From an uncultured Oscillospiraceae bacterium (GTDB lineage Bacteria; Bacillota; Clostridia; Oscillospirales; Ruminococcaceae), in contig CAKSHT010000060.1 in assembly GCA_934457235.1 (NCBI GenBank), positions 1-12,915 on the forward strand: a stretch of 12,915 nucleotides of DNA, read 5' to 3'. A program made the position numbers and the translations under genes. Below are positions 1 to 7,517 of the stretch, in pieces (within the stretch, counting starts at the first letter, position 1; every line of letters begins with the position of its first letter). The notes beneath the pieces are model-generated. The model searched no databases. It saw only the letters and a list, made by a program, of their open reading frames with translations, and was not told where the DNA came from.

Positions 1-199
1 GTGCCAGGTCGAGCATGAGCGAGCCGGTGGAAATGCACTCGATATCCATGTGGCGGTTCTCGCCCATGAACATTACCGTGCCCTCGCCAAACTTCTTCTC
101 AAGCTGCGCCATAGCGCTCTTGAGCACCTTTTCGCGCTCCGCCGGATCAACTATCCTTACCACCGGCTTGGGTGGCGCATTCTTTTTCTTGTCAGCCAT
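1..199 (-). CDS. recA: RecA recombinase, N-terminal part (cut by window edge)
   Basis: The visible 66 codons read MADKKKNAPPKPVVRIVD, then a helix rich in K/E/A, then LEKKFGEGTVMFMGE and MDIECISTGSLMLDLA. This is the N-terminal helix and beginning of the core of bacterial RecA, the ATP-dependent strand-exchange protein of homologous recombination and SOS induction. The Walker motifs lie beyond position 1 and cannot be seen. The N-terminus is about ten residues longer and more lysine/proline-rich than in E. coli RecA. The start ATG at 197-199 has the SD GGAGG 8 nt upstream; that SD is formed by the last codons of prmC (Gly-Gly-Lys-stop), so recA follows prmC by 1 bp and its initiation is physically tied to the end of prmC. 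No separate promoter was recognised in the last 100 bp of prmC. Identity is confident from the conserved block around residues 33-66. Confidence 0.95.
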   Translation of the reverse strand, partial: MADKKKNAPPKPVVRIVDPAEREKVLKSAMAQLEKKFGEGTVMFMGENRHMDIECISTGSLMLDLA

Positions 200-200
200 T

Positions 201-1070
201 TTATTTACCTCCGTTTTTTATTCCATATATCACACGGATAATCCCGCACATATCCTTTTTGCACTGTGCCGTAATTCCGCATTCTTCAAATATCTGCATT
301 ACGTCAGCTTCCTGGCCCATGCCTATTTCCGCCGCGAGCATTCCGCCGGGCTTCAGTCTGCCGCTCCAGAGCGGCACTATTCTGCGGTAGTAATCCAGTC
401 CGTCCTCGCCGCCCGCAAGCGCCGTTTCCGGCTCGAACGTAACTTCGGTCTGGAGCTGCCGCATATCCTGCGCCGTAAGGTATGGCGGATTTGTCACTAT
501 CAAGTCGAACATAGGAAGCTTCTGCGCCGTTTCATCTGAGAGGACGTCCCCGTGAACTGCTTCGCACAAGTCCCCGGCGTCGTTAAGCGTAATGTTCCCG
601 CGAAGATATTCCAGCGCGTTTTCCGAAAGTTCAACAAGCTTCACCGGAACATCAGCTAGCTTGGCTATCGTGATTCCGATACACCCGCTGCCGGCGCATA
701 AGTCCGCAGCCAGAAACCCTGAACAACGCCTGTTACGCGCGAATTTCAGTCCCACCTCTGCGATGGTTTCAGTATCCTGCCTTGGAATAAGCACGCCCTT
801 GCCTACTTTAAACGGCAGTCCGTAGAACTCCCACTCGCCCAGGAGATATTGCAGCGGCTCCCCGGAAAGCCTCCGGGTGATTCCCCGCCGGACGGACTCC
901 GCCTGCTCCTCCGTGACCGGAAGCGCCGGAAAAATCAGCATGTCGTTGCGGGTCACTCCGCAAAGCTTCATTATCAGCTGCTCCGCTTCAAACCGCGGAT
1001 CGTCGTTGCCTCCGTCTGCAAGGACGCGGGTGCATTCCCGCAGAAGAGCGCCGATATTCACGCCACTCAC
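201..1070 (-). CDS. prmC: Release factor glutamine N5-methyltransferase PrmC
   Basis: PrmC (HemK) transfers a methyl group from S-adenosylmethionine to the glutamine of the GGQ motif in peptide-chain release factors RF1/RF2 in the cytoplasm. The 289-residue product has the usual family length. An N-terminal helical domain (about 1-75) is followed by the conserved GEWEFYG segment (78-84), IPRQDTE (95-101), the SAM-binding motif DLCAGSGCIGI (123-133) and the substrate-glutamine motif NPPY (194-197). The open frame extends upstream to 1175, but that part lies inside the preceding DUF1385 gene. I place the start at the GTG at 1068-1070, which overlaps the upstream TGA as GTGA and has GGAGAGG 10 nt upstream. 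A second GTG three codons later is possible. The prfA gene often next to prmC in Firmicutes is not present; the neighbours here are DUF1385 and recA. Confidence 0.93.
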   Translation of the reverse strand: MSGVNIGALLRECTRVLADGGNDDPRFEAEQLIMKLCGVTRNDMLIFPALPVTEEQAESVRRGITRRLSGEPLQYLLGEWEFYGLPFKVGKGVLIPRQDTETIAEVGLKFARNRRCSGFLAADLCAGSGCIGITIAKLADVPVKLVELSENALEYLRGNITLNDAGDLCEAVHGDVLSDETAQKLPMFDLIVTNPPYLTAQDMRQLQTEVTFEPETALAGGEDGLDYYRRIVPLWSGRLKPGGMLAAEIGMGQEADVMQIFEECGITAQCKKDMCGIIRVIYGIKNGGK

Positions 1071-2131
1071 CAGTTGTCGTCCTCTCCCTCTTTGGGCAGG
1101 CAGGGAGTAACCGCCGCGATAGCCACTTCGATCATGCTGTCGTCCGGCTCCTTGGTGGTTATTCTCTGCATCCACAGACCGGGAGCCGAGAAAATACGCG
1201 TACCAATATTGTCGTAACGTCCGGCGATACGGATAAGCTCATACGCGAATCCCACCACGAACGGCAGCAGGATAAGCTTGCATACGGTTCTGAGCAGTAT
1301 TGCGATACTGTCGCTGCTGAGGTGCAGCCACTCCTTGAAAATCTCCGGAGTTATCGGGACTATGCTGTAAACCAGAATGCTGACCAGCAGCGTGATTATG
1401 ATGAAGCTGGTGCCGCATCTCGGATGGAATCTGGTCATGGGACGTACATTCTCGACGGTAAGCGGCTTGCCCGCTTCGTAGCATGCGATTGTCTTGTGCT
1501 CCGCGCCGTGATAGCGGTACATTCTGTGCATATCCTTCGTCAGCGAAGTCACCCACATGTACCCCACGAAAATCACTATCTTGATAACGCCTTCGAATGT
1601 AGTTCTCCACATTGAGATATCCACTGACTTGACAAGCACGGTACTGCCCGCCGGAAGTCCCGGCAATACGCTCTCCAGACCGCCGAGCGGCTCCGTCGGG
1701 AGCAGATTTTCTATCCACGTGAACAGGTAGCTCGGAAGCAGCAGGAACATGAATACCGCCAGTGCCACGCCTATTACCATAGCGACAGCCATTATCGCGC
1801 CTGTCAGCTTGTCGCCGAACTTATCGTCCAGCCACTTTTCGAATTTGGACGGCTCTTCGTTTTCCTCGTCGTCCAGCATTCCGCTTTTTTCTGCGGATTT
1901 CATCAGACACTTGTAGCCCTCGCCCAACTGCTGCACGAAATTTATTCCGCCCCTTATCACCGGGCACTTGTTGTACCATTTCTTCGGCTTGATGTCCCAT
2001 TCTTCAACGTCGATGGAGCCGTCCTTCATACGCACAGCCATCGCGCCCTTGGAAACGCCTTTCATCATTACGCCCTCAATAAGCGCCTGGCCGCCTACCG
2101 TGGTTTTTTTGCCCGTATTCTTACTCCCCAT
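1067..2131 (-). CDS. DUF1385 family membrane protein (YqhQ-like)
   Basis: A 354-residue protein with the family hallmarks of DUF1385: TVGGQALIEGVMMKG at residues 11-25, YHGAEHK at 207-213 and HPRCGTSF at 236-243. Hydrophobic segments lie near 109-135, 180-197, 241-262 and 276-302, so it is polytopic in the cytoplasmic membrane with a conserved His/Cys-rich cytoplasmic face that could bind metal (inference). The biochemical function of the family is not established; B. subtilis YqhQ belongs to it. It is commonly found near prmC/prfA in Firmicutes, and here it overlaps prmC by 4 bp. Its ATG (2129-2131) lies inside the end of the kinase gene, overlapping it by 11 bp, with SD AAAGGAG 9 nt upstream. 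An acidic cluster (DDEENEE, 87-93) precedes the first membrane segment. Family assignment is secure, function is not. Confidence 0.92.
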   Translation of the reverse strand: MGSKNTGKKTTVGGQALIEGVMMKGVSKGAMAVRMKDGSIDVEEWDIKPKKWYNKCPVIRGGINFVQQLGEGYKCLMKSAEKSGMLDDEENEEPSKFEKWLDDKFGDKLTGAIMAVAMVIGVALAVFMFLLLPSYLFTWIENLLPTEPLGGLESVLPGLPAGSTVLVKSVDISMWRTTFEGVIKIVIFVGYMWVTSLTKDMHRMYRYHGAEHKTIACYEAGKPLTVENVRPMTRFHPRCGTSFIIITLLVSILVYSIVPITPEIFKEWLHLSSDSIAILLRTVCKLILLPFVVGFAYELIRIAGRYDNIGTRIFSAPGLWMQRITTKEPDDSMIEVAIAAVTPCLPKEGEDDNW

Positions 2132-3569
2132 CAGGGTCGCTCCTTTCGTTCATCTGCTTCAGCGGCAGAGTTATCGTCACCGTTGTGCCATTTCCGAGCA
2201 CACTGTCGATATCAAGCGTTCCGCCGTGCATTGAAATTATCTCGTCAGCTACGGCAAGACCTATTCCGCTGCCTCGGCGGGTGTTGTCCGCCTTGTAGAA
2301 CTTCGCCTTAACCTTCGGCAGGTCGGAGGCCGCTATGCCTATTCCGGTATCCGCAACGGTTATCGCCAAAGTGTCAGTACCCTTTTCAACGCTGATATCC
2401 ACGCTTCCGCCCGGATCGCTGTATTTTATCGCATTATCTATGACGTTTATGAACACCTGGCGCAGACGGTTCTTGTCACCGTAAACAACGCACAGAAACT
2501 CCGGCTCGGTGTAGTGTATCGTCTTGTTTTCCTTGCGCGCCTTGTCGGTGTAGATGAGCAGTGCGTCGTCAAGCTCCGCGATGATATCTATGTTTGCCAT
2601 CTGAAGCGAGAACCTGCCGTTCTGTATTCTTGAGAAATCCAGCAGCTCCTCGACCATGCCCTCAAGTCTGCCGGTCTCGTGGGTGATTACGGTCATTCCC
2701 TTGCGGTAGGTGTCCTCGTCGTAGCCTGCCTGGAGCGTTTCGCTCCAGCCCTTGATAGCCGTCAGCGGAGTTCTCAGCTCATGAGATACCGACGAAATGA
2801 AGTCGTTCTTTATCGCCTCGGAGTTCTCCAGTTCGTCCGCCATGTCATTGAATACTCTGGAAAGCTCACCGATCTCGTCGTTGTTCCGGATAGCTATTCG
2901 CTCCGAAAAATCGCCCTTTGCAAGCTTCTTCGCAGTCACGCTTATCTGCATGAGCGGCACGCATATCGACTTTACGAAATACATTCCGCTGCTTATTACC
3001 AGAAGTATCACAGCCACGCTTACTATGACCGCCGCCAGCATTATCGTCCCCAACTGGGCGTCTATCTGCTTCATCGACGTGACGTATCTGAGCGCGTTAT
3101 AATTGGAGCTGGGCTGCGCGATAGTAACGGTAACAGCGATGATATTCTCGCCGTTCTCGTAGCCGTGGAATACGCCCACGCCGTCGTCCGCTTTCATCGC
3201 CATATCGTAATCCGGCATGTTGTAGCTTTCGTCCGGGGAAAATCCGCTGCTGCTGAGAGTTACCTCGCCATTTTTGTTAATGGACATCATTTCCATCTGG
3301 GATTTCTTGTCGAAACCCTCGATAAGTTCGCGGACCTCGGTGGAATAATTCACCGCCATGTCCTCATACAGCCGCGAAAGTACTGTAGCGGTAGCGTTCG
3401 CCTCGGAAACCAGATAATTCTCCGCCGAGCCGTAATAATACTGCCGCGTAAAGTAGTAAATGCAGACATTCGCGATTACCAGCAGAATGCCGACAACACT
3501 CAGCGTATTGAACATCCACCGTCCGGCGATGGAGCTGCGCAGACCAGTCCGCACTGATTTCTTGTCCAT
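2121..3569 (-). CDS. Membrane sensor histidine kinase (HAMP, HisKA, HATPase_c)
   Basis: A 482-residue class I histidine kinase of the PhoR/WalK type. In order: N-terminal membrane segment (about 20-42), an extracytoplasmic sensor of roughly 130 residues, second membrane segment (about 175-200), HAMP linker (about 200-250), dimerisation/phosphoacceptor motif SVSHELRTPLTAIKGW with phospho-acceptor His263, and the ATP-binding domain with N box NVIDNAIKYS (Asn379), G1 DTGIGI (407-412) and G2 GSGIGLAV (433-440). It should autophosphorylate and pass phosphate to the response regulator encoded directly upstream. The chosen ATG (3567-3569) shares one base with the regulator's stop (TGATG), which suits translational coupling; an in-frame ATG four codons upstream (3579-3581) is the alternative, and neither has a strong SD. 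The ligand is unknown; the sensor domain resembles nothing I can name. The 3' end overlaps the DUF1385 gene. Confidence 0.93.
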   Translation of the reverse strand: MDKKSVRTGLRSSIAGRWMFNTLSVVGILLVIANVCIYYFTRQYYYGSAENYLVSEANATATVLSRLYEDMAVNYSTEVRELIEGFDKKSQMEMMSINKNGEVTLSSSGFSPDESYNMPDYDMAMKADDGVGVFHGYENGENIIAVTVTIAQPSSNYNALRYVTSMKQIDAQLGTIMLAAVIVSVAVILLVISSGMYFVKSICVPLMQISVTAKKLAKGDFSERIAIRNNDEIGELSRVFNDMADELENSEAIKNDFISSVSHELRTPLTAIKGWSETLQAGYDEDTYRKGMTVITHETGRLEGMVEELLDFSRIQNGRFSLQMANIDIIAELDDALLIYTDKARKENKTIHYTEPEFLCVVYGDKNRLRQVFINVIDNAIKYSDPGGSVDISVEKGTDTLAITVADTGIGIAASDLPKVKAKFYKADNTRRGSGIGLAVADEIISMHGGTLDIDSVLGNGTTVTITLPLKQMNERSDPDGE

Positions 3570-4261
3570 CAGCCGTTCCATTTATAGCCGAAGCCCCATA
3601 TCGTCTGTATGTACTGCGGATTTGACGGATCCTCTTCTATCTTCATGCGCAGACGCCGGATATTCACGTCGACCACCTTGTCGTCGCCGTAATAGGCTTC
3701 ACCCCAGATGTGATGCAGTATCGTCTTTCTGTCAAGCGCCGTGCCGCGGTTCTTCAACAGGAATTCCATGATGTGATATTCCACTTGGGTAAGCTCCACA
3801 GGCTCGCCGTTTTTCAGCACCGTGCGGCTCTGGTGATCCAGCGTGAACGGTCCGGAAGTGATATTGCGTACCTCCTGCCGGGACTGGCTGACATTCACGC
3901 GGCGGTAGATAGCGTCCACACGCGCAACCAGCTCCGACGGAGAGAACGGCTTTGTGACGTAATCGTCAGCGCCTATCATCAGACAGTTCACCTTGTCCAT
4001 CTCCTGGCTTTTTGCCGAGAGCATGATTATGCCTATCTCGCTGCTCTGCTCGCGTATCCAGCGGCAGAGGGTGAAACCGTCCATTCCGGGCATCATGATA
4101 TCCAGCAGTGCAACGTCAAAATTTCCGTTCTGCTCGGTATAGACCCTCACAGCATCCTCGCCACAGGAAACGTCAACCACATCATAGCCTGATCTCACAA
4201 GATTTATTACGACGAAATCGCGGATAGCGTCCTCGTCCTCGCATACCAGAATTCTTTTCAT
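3569..4261 (-). CDS. OmpR/PhoB-family response regulator
   Basis: A 230-residue two-domain regulator. The receiver domain (1 to about 120) shows the acidic pocket VCEDED (residues 6-11), the phosphorylatable Asp54 in LLDIMMPG, Ser82 in the switch position and Lys104 in TKPFSP. A winged-helix DNA-binding domain follows (about 130-230), with the typical ELTQVEYHIMEFLLKN, VVDVNIRRLRMKIE and IWGFGYKW segments at its end. It is the transcriptional output for the histidine kinase that starts at its stop codon. The ATG at 4259-4261 has AAAGG 8 nt upstream and lies 16 bp after the lipoprotein gene, suggesting one transcript. Target genes cannot be read from the sequence; autoregulation of the membrane protein/lipoprotein run upstream is a reasonable guess only. 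Confidence 0.95.
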   Translation of the reverse strand: MKRILVCEDEDAIRDFVVINLVRSGYDVVDVSCGEDAVRVYTEQNGNFDVALLDIMMPGMDGFTLCRWIREQSSEIGIIMLSAKSQEMDKVNCLMIGADDYVTKPFSPSELVARVDAIYRRVNVSQSRQEVRNITSGPFTLDHQSRTVLKNGEPVELTQVEYHIMEFLLKNRGTALDRKTILHHIWGEAYYGDDKVVDVNIRRLRMKIEEDPSNPQYIQTIWGFGYKWNG

Positions 4262-4277
4262 ATTATCCCTTTCCGCG

Positions 4278-5639
4278 TCACAGCACTATGAAGCTGTCCC
4301 TCAGCTCGCTCTCGGTCAGCGCGAGCTTTCCGGTAAGGTAGCCCGCCGTTTCCTTGCAGCATATGATATTCTCGTCATTCTCGCCGATCATGTGATAGTC
4401 CTTTGAGTTCACAAGCGCTTCCGTGTCGTCCTTGTCGATGGTGCGTATCCGCATAAGCTCTGTGTGTTCATTGACGTCAAGACCGGTTTCGGAGCTGTAG
4501 GATATGAACACTATCTCGTTGTCCTGGGAATTCACAACTGCACTCACAACGCCCTGCCATCTGTTCGGGAAAAGCAGTGCGAAATTGTACTTGCTGCTGT
4601 AGTAGCTGTAATATTCCTGCTCGTAGCGGTTATCCCTGACTGTATACCAAACCACCGCGCACAGCTGCTCTGAGCGCGTCAGCGTTTCGTATCCGGGGAG
4701 CGGCATCATCGACGGTATCTCAAGGTACCCGTCGCCGTCGATATCCTTGCTACGGATATCCGTCATGTAGTCGTTAGTAAAGCGGGAAATCGCGTTCGTC
4801 TGCATATTATCGTTATTCGCAGAGCGGTACACCGGAGTCACCAGACGTCCGCCCATGCAGTACAGGACGTCAGTGCCGTACAGTCCGTTTCCGCGGCTGT
4901 AGTCCAGGAAAAGCCCCGTTATATTCTCGGAAAGCTGTCCCTTTGTCACGCTGACAAAATCCGCACCGGAGCCGCCCAGTGGTGTTTCGCTAAGCTTCAC
5001 AAGCCCCTCATCCGTCTTGGTGAACATCATCGCCATTGAGGTCTGGGAAGTCTTGTCCGGGACAACCGTAACAAGTTCGTCCATTCCGTCGGCGTTGAGA
5101 TCCATGACCTCCATGCACGCGTAGCTTCCGCTGTAAAGCTCGCTGATTATGCCGTCTGCATAGGTCATCACGCTGAGCGTCTTTTCCGTCTGGTTCAGCA
5201 TGGAATAGCACACGATAACCTCCGTGCAGTCCCCGGCACCTAGATTTGCAAAGCTGATGCTGTCCACCTCGCTGCCAACGCACGCGAGGTCATACACCGC
5301 CTGCCACTCACCATCGTACTGATCGAGCACCTTCATGCGCAGGGCGCTCTCGCCGGACTGCACCGACTGGGATTCATAGAAAACCAGAGCCTCGTCGCCC
5401 GGTTCGTCGTCGATGTTCTGTAGTACGAACGCCGAGCGGAATTCGCCGCCCCTGGGATACTTCAGATTCACCGAGCTTCCTGTGCTGTTTATGAGAGCCT
5501 GGTAGATTTTCGTCTGCTCCTGGGTGAGCTTCGGCGCGGTCAGCAGATTTTCCACCGAACCGCCGGAGCAGCCGCAGAGCATTACAGCCGCAGTCAGTGC
5601 AGCCGCACCGCGCAGCATTTTATTCTCCCGTCTGACCAT
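4278..5639 (-). CDS. Lipoprotein with FG-GAP/VCBS-like repeats
   Basis: About 453 residues. A basic start (MVRRENK) leads to a hydrophobic segment ending in the lipobox LCGC, so the mature protein should be lipid-anchored outside the membrane; Cys at -2 is tolerated but uncommon. The rest has several copies of a loop that looks like FG-GAP/VCBS propeller blades: NIDDEPGDEALV, NLGAGDCTEVIV, DLNADGMDELV and DIDGDGYLEIP, where spaced Asp/Asn could bind calcium. No enzyme motif is visible. Gene order (lipoprotein, regulator, kinase) suggests a role in what the kinase senses, as an accessory sensor or target; this is inference. The start is uncertain: GTG at 5645, ATG at 5639 (GGGGG 5 nt upstream) or ATG at 5618 (GGGAG 6 nt upstream, giving a 17-residue signal peptide). 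It lies about 20-50 bp after the membrane protein gene. Confidence 0.82.
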   Translation of the reverse strand: MVRRENKMLRGAAALTAAVMLCGCSGGSVENLLTAPKLTQEQTKIYQALINSTGSSVNLKYPRGGEFRSAFVLQNIDDEPGDEALVFYESQSVQSGESALRMKVLDQYDGEWQAVYDLACVGSEVDSISFANLGAGDCTEVIVCYSMLNQTEKTLSVMTYADGIISELYSGSYACMEVMDLNADGMDELVTVVPDKTSQTSMAMMFTKTDEGLVKLSETPLGGSGADFVSVTKGQLSENITGLFLDYSRGNGLYGTDVLYCMGGRLVTPVYRSANNDNMQTNAISRFTNDYMTDIRSKDIDGDGYLEIPSMMPLPGYETLTRSEQLCAVVWYTVRDNRYEQEYYSYYSSKYNFALLFPNRWQGVVSAVVNSQDNEIVFISYSSETGLDVNEHTELMRIRTIDKDDTEALVNSKDYHMIGENDENIICCKETAGYLTGKLALTESELRDSFIVL

Positions 5640-5665
5640 CATCACCCCCAGAGATGTACTGTGTC

Positions 5666-6595
5666 TTACTCGCCGTCTGTTTCAGCGGCTTCCTCTGCCT
5701 TGACCTGTACCGGCTTCGGCTTCATGAAAAGCACGATAAGGGTTACGACTATAAAAATGCCCGCCGCAGCGTCCGCCGCCGGAACAAGGCTCATGTAATA
5801 TGCGTGATCGCCGTAGGAAGCCTGGTACAGCCACTCTGCATAGCTGGAATACAGGACGATCCTTGAAGAAACGTCCGCCGGGCCGAACAGCAGCGCTGCA
5901 AATCCTGCAATGCTGTTGCCGAGGATAGTCACCGCAGCCGCCGCGCCGGAAACTGCAAGCACCTCGCGGGTGCGTTTGCCCTCGTTGCCGGAAAGAAGCT
6001 TTGCCAGCTGCATGAAGAACACCGCCGCGAGGATAACTGAAATACAGTTGATAAGGTACTCCGGAACAGTGGTAACAGCCATCTTCTCCATGAAGATACC
6101 GATACCGCGGAGGGTATAGAATCCCGCGCCGGAAACCATAGCGAACCCCAGTCCGGGCTTGAATTCCTTGTTATACAGTATAACGAATGCAACGACCAGC
6201 ATAGCCGCGCCGAAAAGGAAATCCACCCACATCATGAACGGGAATGCGGAGTTAGTTTCCTCCGAGCGCATTCTGGTGTATCCCTCGTAAAGCGCTCCAA
6301 GCGCCGGGACCATCAGTGCGAATCCGATCGCCGCCGCTCTGCCGTCGGTAACATCGGAAACCGGGGTCTGGTAGTAATGCGCGTTCTTCTTACGGTCAAG
6401 CACAGCCGCTCCGACAGCGCCTGCGATCGCGATAATAACCGCGCCCCAGAAGCAGAAGTCCATGAAAAACGACTCGTGCTTCAGAAATCCTGTTGTCATA
6501 TCAGTGCCGGCGCATATCTGAGCCATTCTCGCGGCAAATGCAAGAACGAATCCCGGAATAAGCACCCACACTCCGAATTTACTGTTATTCTTCAT
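5666..6595 (-). CDS. Polytopic membrane protein of unknown function
   Basis: A 309-residue protein I do not recognise. It has seven or eight hydrophobic stretches (around residues 8-26, 44-66, 87-105, 121-141, 149-168, 178-200, 212-236 and 272-290) and a short charged C-terminal tail (KPKPVQVKAEEAAETDGE), predicted cytoplasmic. No transporter or enzyme signature is evident; conserved-looking features are the YYQTPVSD turn (74-81) and several aromatic residues between segments seven and eight. The start ATG at 6593-6595 is chosen because AAGGAG lies 10 nt upstream; an upstream in-frame ATG at 6643 lacks an SD and would fall at the predicted transcription start. It is the first gene of the seven-gene minus-strand run and is followed after about 25 bp by the FG-GAP-like lipoprotein and then the two-component pair, so it may belong to the same envelope-signalling unit. 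Confidence 0.8.
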   Translation of the reverse strand: MKNNSKFGVWVLIPGFVLAFAARMAQICAGTDMTTGFLKHESFFMDFCFWGAVIIAIAGAVGAAVLDRKKNAHYYQTPVSDVTDGRAAAIGFALMVPALGALYEGYTRMRSEETNSAFPFMMWVDFLFGAAMLVVAFVILYNKEFKPGLGFAMVSGAGFYTLRGIGIFMEKMAVTTVPEYLINCISVILAAVFFMQLAKLLSGNEGKRTREVLAVSGAAAAVTILGNSIAGFAALLFGPADVSSRIVLYSSYAEWLYQASYGDHAYYMSLVPAADAAAGIFIVVTLIVLFMKPKPVQVKAEEAAETDGE

Positions 6596-6653
6596 ATCAG
6601 GTTTGCTCCTTGCTGAATACAGACTGTACGTCCATAAAGACATATCTCATATT

Positions 6654-6682
6654 ATTTTATCACATATTTGTATAGAATTCAA
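6654..6682 (-). promoter_or_regulatory. Sigma-A type promoter for the membrane protein to recA run
   Basis: Reading the minus strand, TTGAAT (6682-6677) and TAAAAT (6659-6654) are separated by 17 bp. The -10 is preceded by TGA, giving an extended -10. The predicted start near 6647 leaves a leader of about 50 nt before the membrane protein ATG. It is the only good promoter I see upstream of the seven-gene run. Confidence 0.7.
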
Positions 6683-6797
6683 GTGCTTTTTATGCCCCGC
6701 AGCGATATTTCACAAGAATTACATTTTCCATATATGCGCCAGCCGGGAATTGTGAGTTCTGCCATTAATTAATATCGCCTATTGTCGCTATTCACCA

Positions 6798-6826
6798 TTG
6801 ACAATTATTTCATTACAATTTATAAT
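6798..6826 (+). promoter_or_regulatory. Consensus sigma-A promoter for the Ig-like lipoprotein gene
   Basis: TTGACA (6798-6803) and TATAAT (6821-6826) match the consensus exactly with a 17-bp spacer. Transcription should begin near 6833, leaving about 40 nt before the ATG at 6874. It is divergent from the promoter at 6654-6682, with about 115 bp between the two -35 boxes. That AT-rich interval (including ATTAATTAAT) shows no operator I can name. Confidence 0.85.
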
Positions 6827-6873
6827 GCTAGTAGAAAATTACAGAAATCCGGTACATGAAAGGAATGAGTATT

Positions 6874-7515
6874 ATGAAAAAAATATCGACCAGAAAAACG
6901 CTCGCAATTCTGGCAATGGCGGGTGTAATTATGACGGCAGGGTGCCGCGCAGGCGATCTCACATCGTCACAGCCGTCAGACGCTCCGGTCACAGCTGAAA
7001 TCCGGGAACCGGAATACTCAGCTGACATTGTGCTTACGGTGGTTTTTCCCGACAAAACCGAATACACCAGCACTGACAACGGAGTGACGTGGGTCGCTGA
7101 CGGCAATACGGTCTACTACAATGACATGCCGGCTTACCTCACGGTCATATACCCCGACCCCATAAGCATAACCGGCGAAGTCCCCGTGACAATGACGATA
7201 CACAATAACAACCGCAAGACCGACATGCTGACAGGCGGGTCAGAATACGATTTACAGCGCCATGATGAAAACGGCGAGTGGGTGCCCGCCGAATACGCAG
7301 ACAAATCGATAAATTATGCGTTTACGCAGCAGGAAGATCTGATATTCCTTTCAAAGGATTATTATTTGCTCCTGTCGGATTATGAGCCGACAGCCGGCAG
7401 ATACAAACTGACAAAAAATTTCACGATAGATGGAAGCGAAATGTACGGCTTGTTAAATCCAAGCAGCCCCGGCGGAATATACACCATGACCGCCGAATTT
7501 AACGCGCTTGCCTAA
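6874..7515 (+). CDS. Lipoprotein with Big_14-like immunoglobulin domain
   Basis: A 213-residue protein starting MKKISTRKTL, with a hydrophobic segment and lipobox TAGC (Cys24), so it is predicted to be lipid-anchored on the outer face of the membrane. After a Ser/Pro-rich linker, residues about 48-185 look like the all-beta Ig-like fold of bacterial Big_14-type domains: VPVTMTIHNNN, then YDLQRHDENGEWVPA, a hydrophobic strand, LSDYEPTAGRYKLTKNF. Family placement is by eye and moderate. The ATG at 6874 is preferred over in-frame ATGs at 6856 and 6865 because AAAGGA lies about 9 nt upstream and the signal peptide begins correctly there. It is a single-gene unit with a perfect promoter, followed 2 bp after the stop by the first of three hairpins. 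No role is evident. Confidence 0.85.
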   Translation: MKKISTRKTLAILAMAGVIMTAGCRAGDLTSSQPSDAPVTAEIREPEYSADIVLTVVFPDKTEYTSTDNGVTWVADGNTVYYNDMPAYLTVIYPDPISITGEVPVTMTIHNNNRKTDMLTGGSEYDLQRHDENGEWVPAEYADKSINYAFTQQEDLIFLSKDYYLLLSDYEPTAGRYKLTKNFTIDGSEMYGLLNPSSPGGIYTMTAEFNALA

Positions 7516-7517
7516 AA

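Noticed and set aside
1239..1718. Minus-strand 159-codon frame inside the DUF1385 gene
   Set aside because: Same strand but other frame within a well-supported gene; Arg/Gln/His-rich sequence with no motif, so an out-of-frame shadow.
2679..3557. Plus-strand open frame of 292 codons opposite the histidine kinase
   Set aside because: Antisense shadow of the kinase gene, with Arg/His/Tyr-rich composition and no recognisable domain or ribosome binding site.
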